Positions 6,199 to 6,270 of a stretch of DNA of 6,270 nt are shown here, piece after piece. The stretch covers positions 1-6,270 of the forward strand of contig SKOL01000743.1 of the NCBI GenBank assembly GCA_007120055.1. Reading direction: 5' to 3'. The number at the start of each line of letters is the position of its first letter. Positions within the stretch are counted from its first letter, which is position 1. The notes under the pieces are model-generated. The model saw only the letters and a program-made list of their open reading frames with translations. It ran no database searches and was not told the DNA's origin. The position numbers were made by a program, and so were the translations under genes. The stretch comes from Anaerobacillus sp. Its GTDB lineage: Bacteria > Bacillota > Bacilli > Bacillales_H > Anaerobacillaceae.

Positions 6199-6208
6199 GC
6201 TGTCGACA
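6199..6208 (+). repeat. 10-mer GCTGTCGACA, downstream copy
   Basis: Identical to 354-363. It sits immediately after the CoA-transferase stop codon, so the two copies bracket the six-gene operon. Confidence 0.5.
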
Positions 6209-6214
6209 GTCGAC
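6200..6214. promoter_or_regulatory. Two overlapping GTCGAC palindromes after the operon
   Basis: A perfect 10-bp palindrome CTGTCGACAG (6200-6209) overlaps a second GTCGAC (6209-6214), starting three bases after the CoA-transferase stop. The core TGTCGACA is the same as in the dyad upstream of gntR. It may be a second site for the same regulator, or part of a dispersed repeat flanking the cluster. Function is unproven. Confidence 0.35.
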
Positions 6215-6227
6215 GATATCTTTTCAC

Positions 6228-6237
6228 TGCGCCGTGA
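6228..6237 (-). repeat. GC-rich 10-mer TCACGGCGCA, downstream inverted copy
   Basis: Reverse complement of 242-251. It also contributes to a small hairpin, TTCAC (6223-6227) with GTGAA (6234-6238) around a six-base loop, which is too weak and lacks the T tract needed to call a terminator. Confidence 0.45.
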
Positions 6238-6270
6238 ATTTGCCGATATAATGGCTTGTTCAAACAAATC

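Noticed and set aside
6223..6242. Hairpin TTCAC/GTGAA as the operon terminator
   Set aside because: The stem is only five base pairs and is followed by only TTT; the real terminator is probably beyond the window.

Overview
The window looks like the chromosome of a low-GC Gram-positive bacterium, most likely a Bacillaceae-type Firmicute. The DNA is AT-rich, the ribosome binding sites are strong and G-rich (AAAGGGGG, AAGGGGGAG), and the transporter's binding protein carries a lipoprotein signal. The genus cannot be named from the sequence alone.

Layout. Positions 1-65 are the last 20 codons of a hemerythrin-like iron-centre repair protein (ScdA/YtfE/RIC type), followed by a rho-independent terminator at 157-183. 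A gene-free stretch runs from there to 419 and carries a 22-bp dyad with overlapping 7-bp repeats just upstream of the next gene. Six genes then follow on the + strand with very short gaps or overlaps: a GntR/FCD regulator (420-1112), the three parts of a TRAP transporter, dctP (1106-2155), dctQ (2246-2764) and dctM (2761-4047), an HMG-CoA lyase-like enzyme (4061-4972) and a class III CoA-transferase (4988-6196). The only sizeable gap, between dctP and dctQ, contains a hairpin. The last 74 bases hold overlapping GTCGAC palindromes and no gene that can be named.

How the genes work together (inference). The TRAP system would import a carboxylate using a sodium or proton gradient. The CoA-transferase would activate it to a CoA thioester, and the lyase would cleave that thioester by a retro-Claisen reaction to acetyl-CoA plus a keto acid. 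The FCD regulator would sense the substrate or an intermediate. No hydratase or dehydrogenase is present, so the imported compound probably already carries the required hydroxyl. 3-Hydroxy-3-methylglutarate (giving acetyl-CoA and acetoacetate) and citramalate (giving acetyl-CoA and pyruvate) are the simplest candidates; the sequence does not decide between them.

The points most worth a second look are the lyase's altered HLHNTRG active-site motif, the dyad and heptamer array upstream of the regulator, and two GC-rich 10-mers shared by the two non-coding flanks of the cluster. These families are individually well known; no unprecedented protein family is visible.
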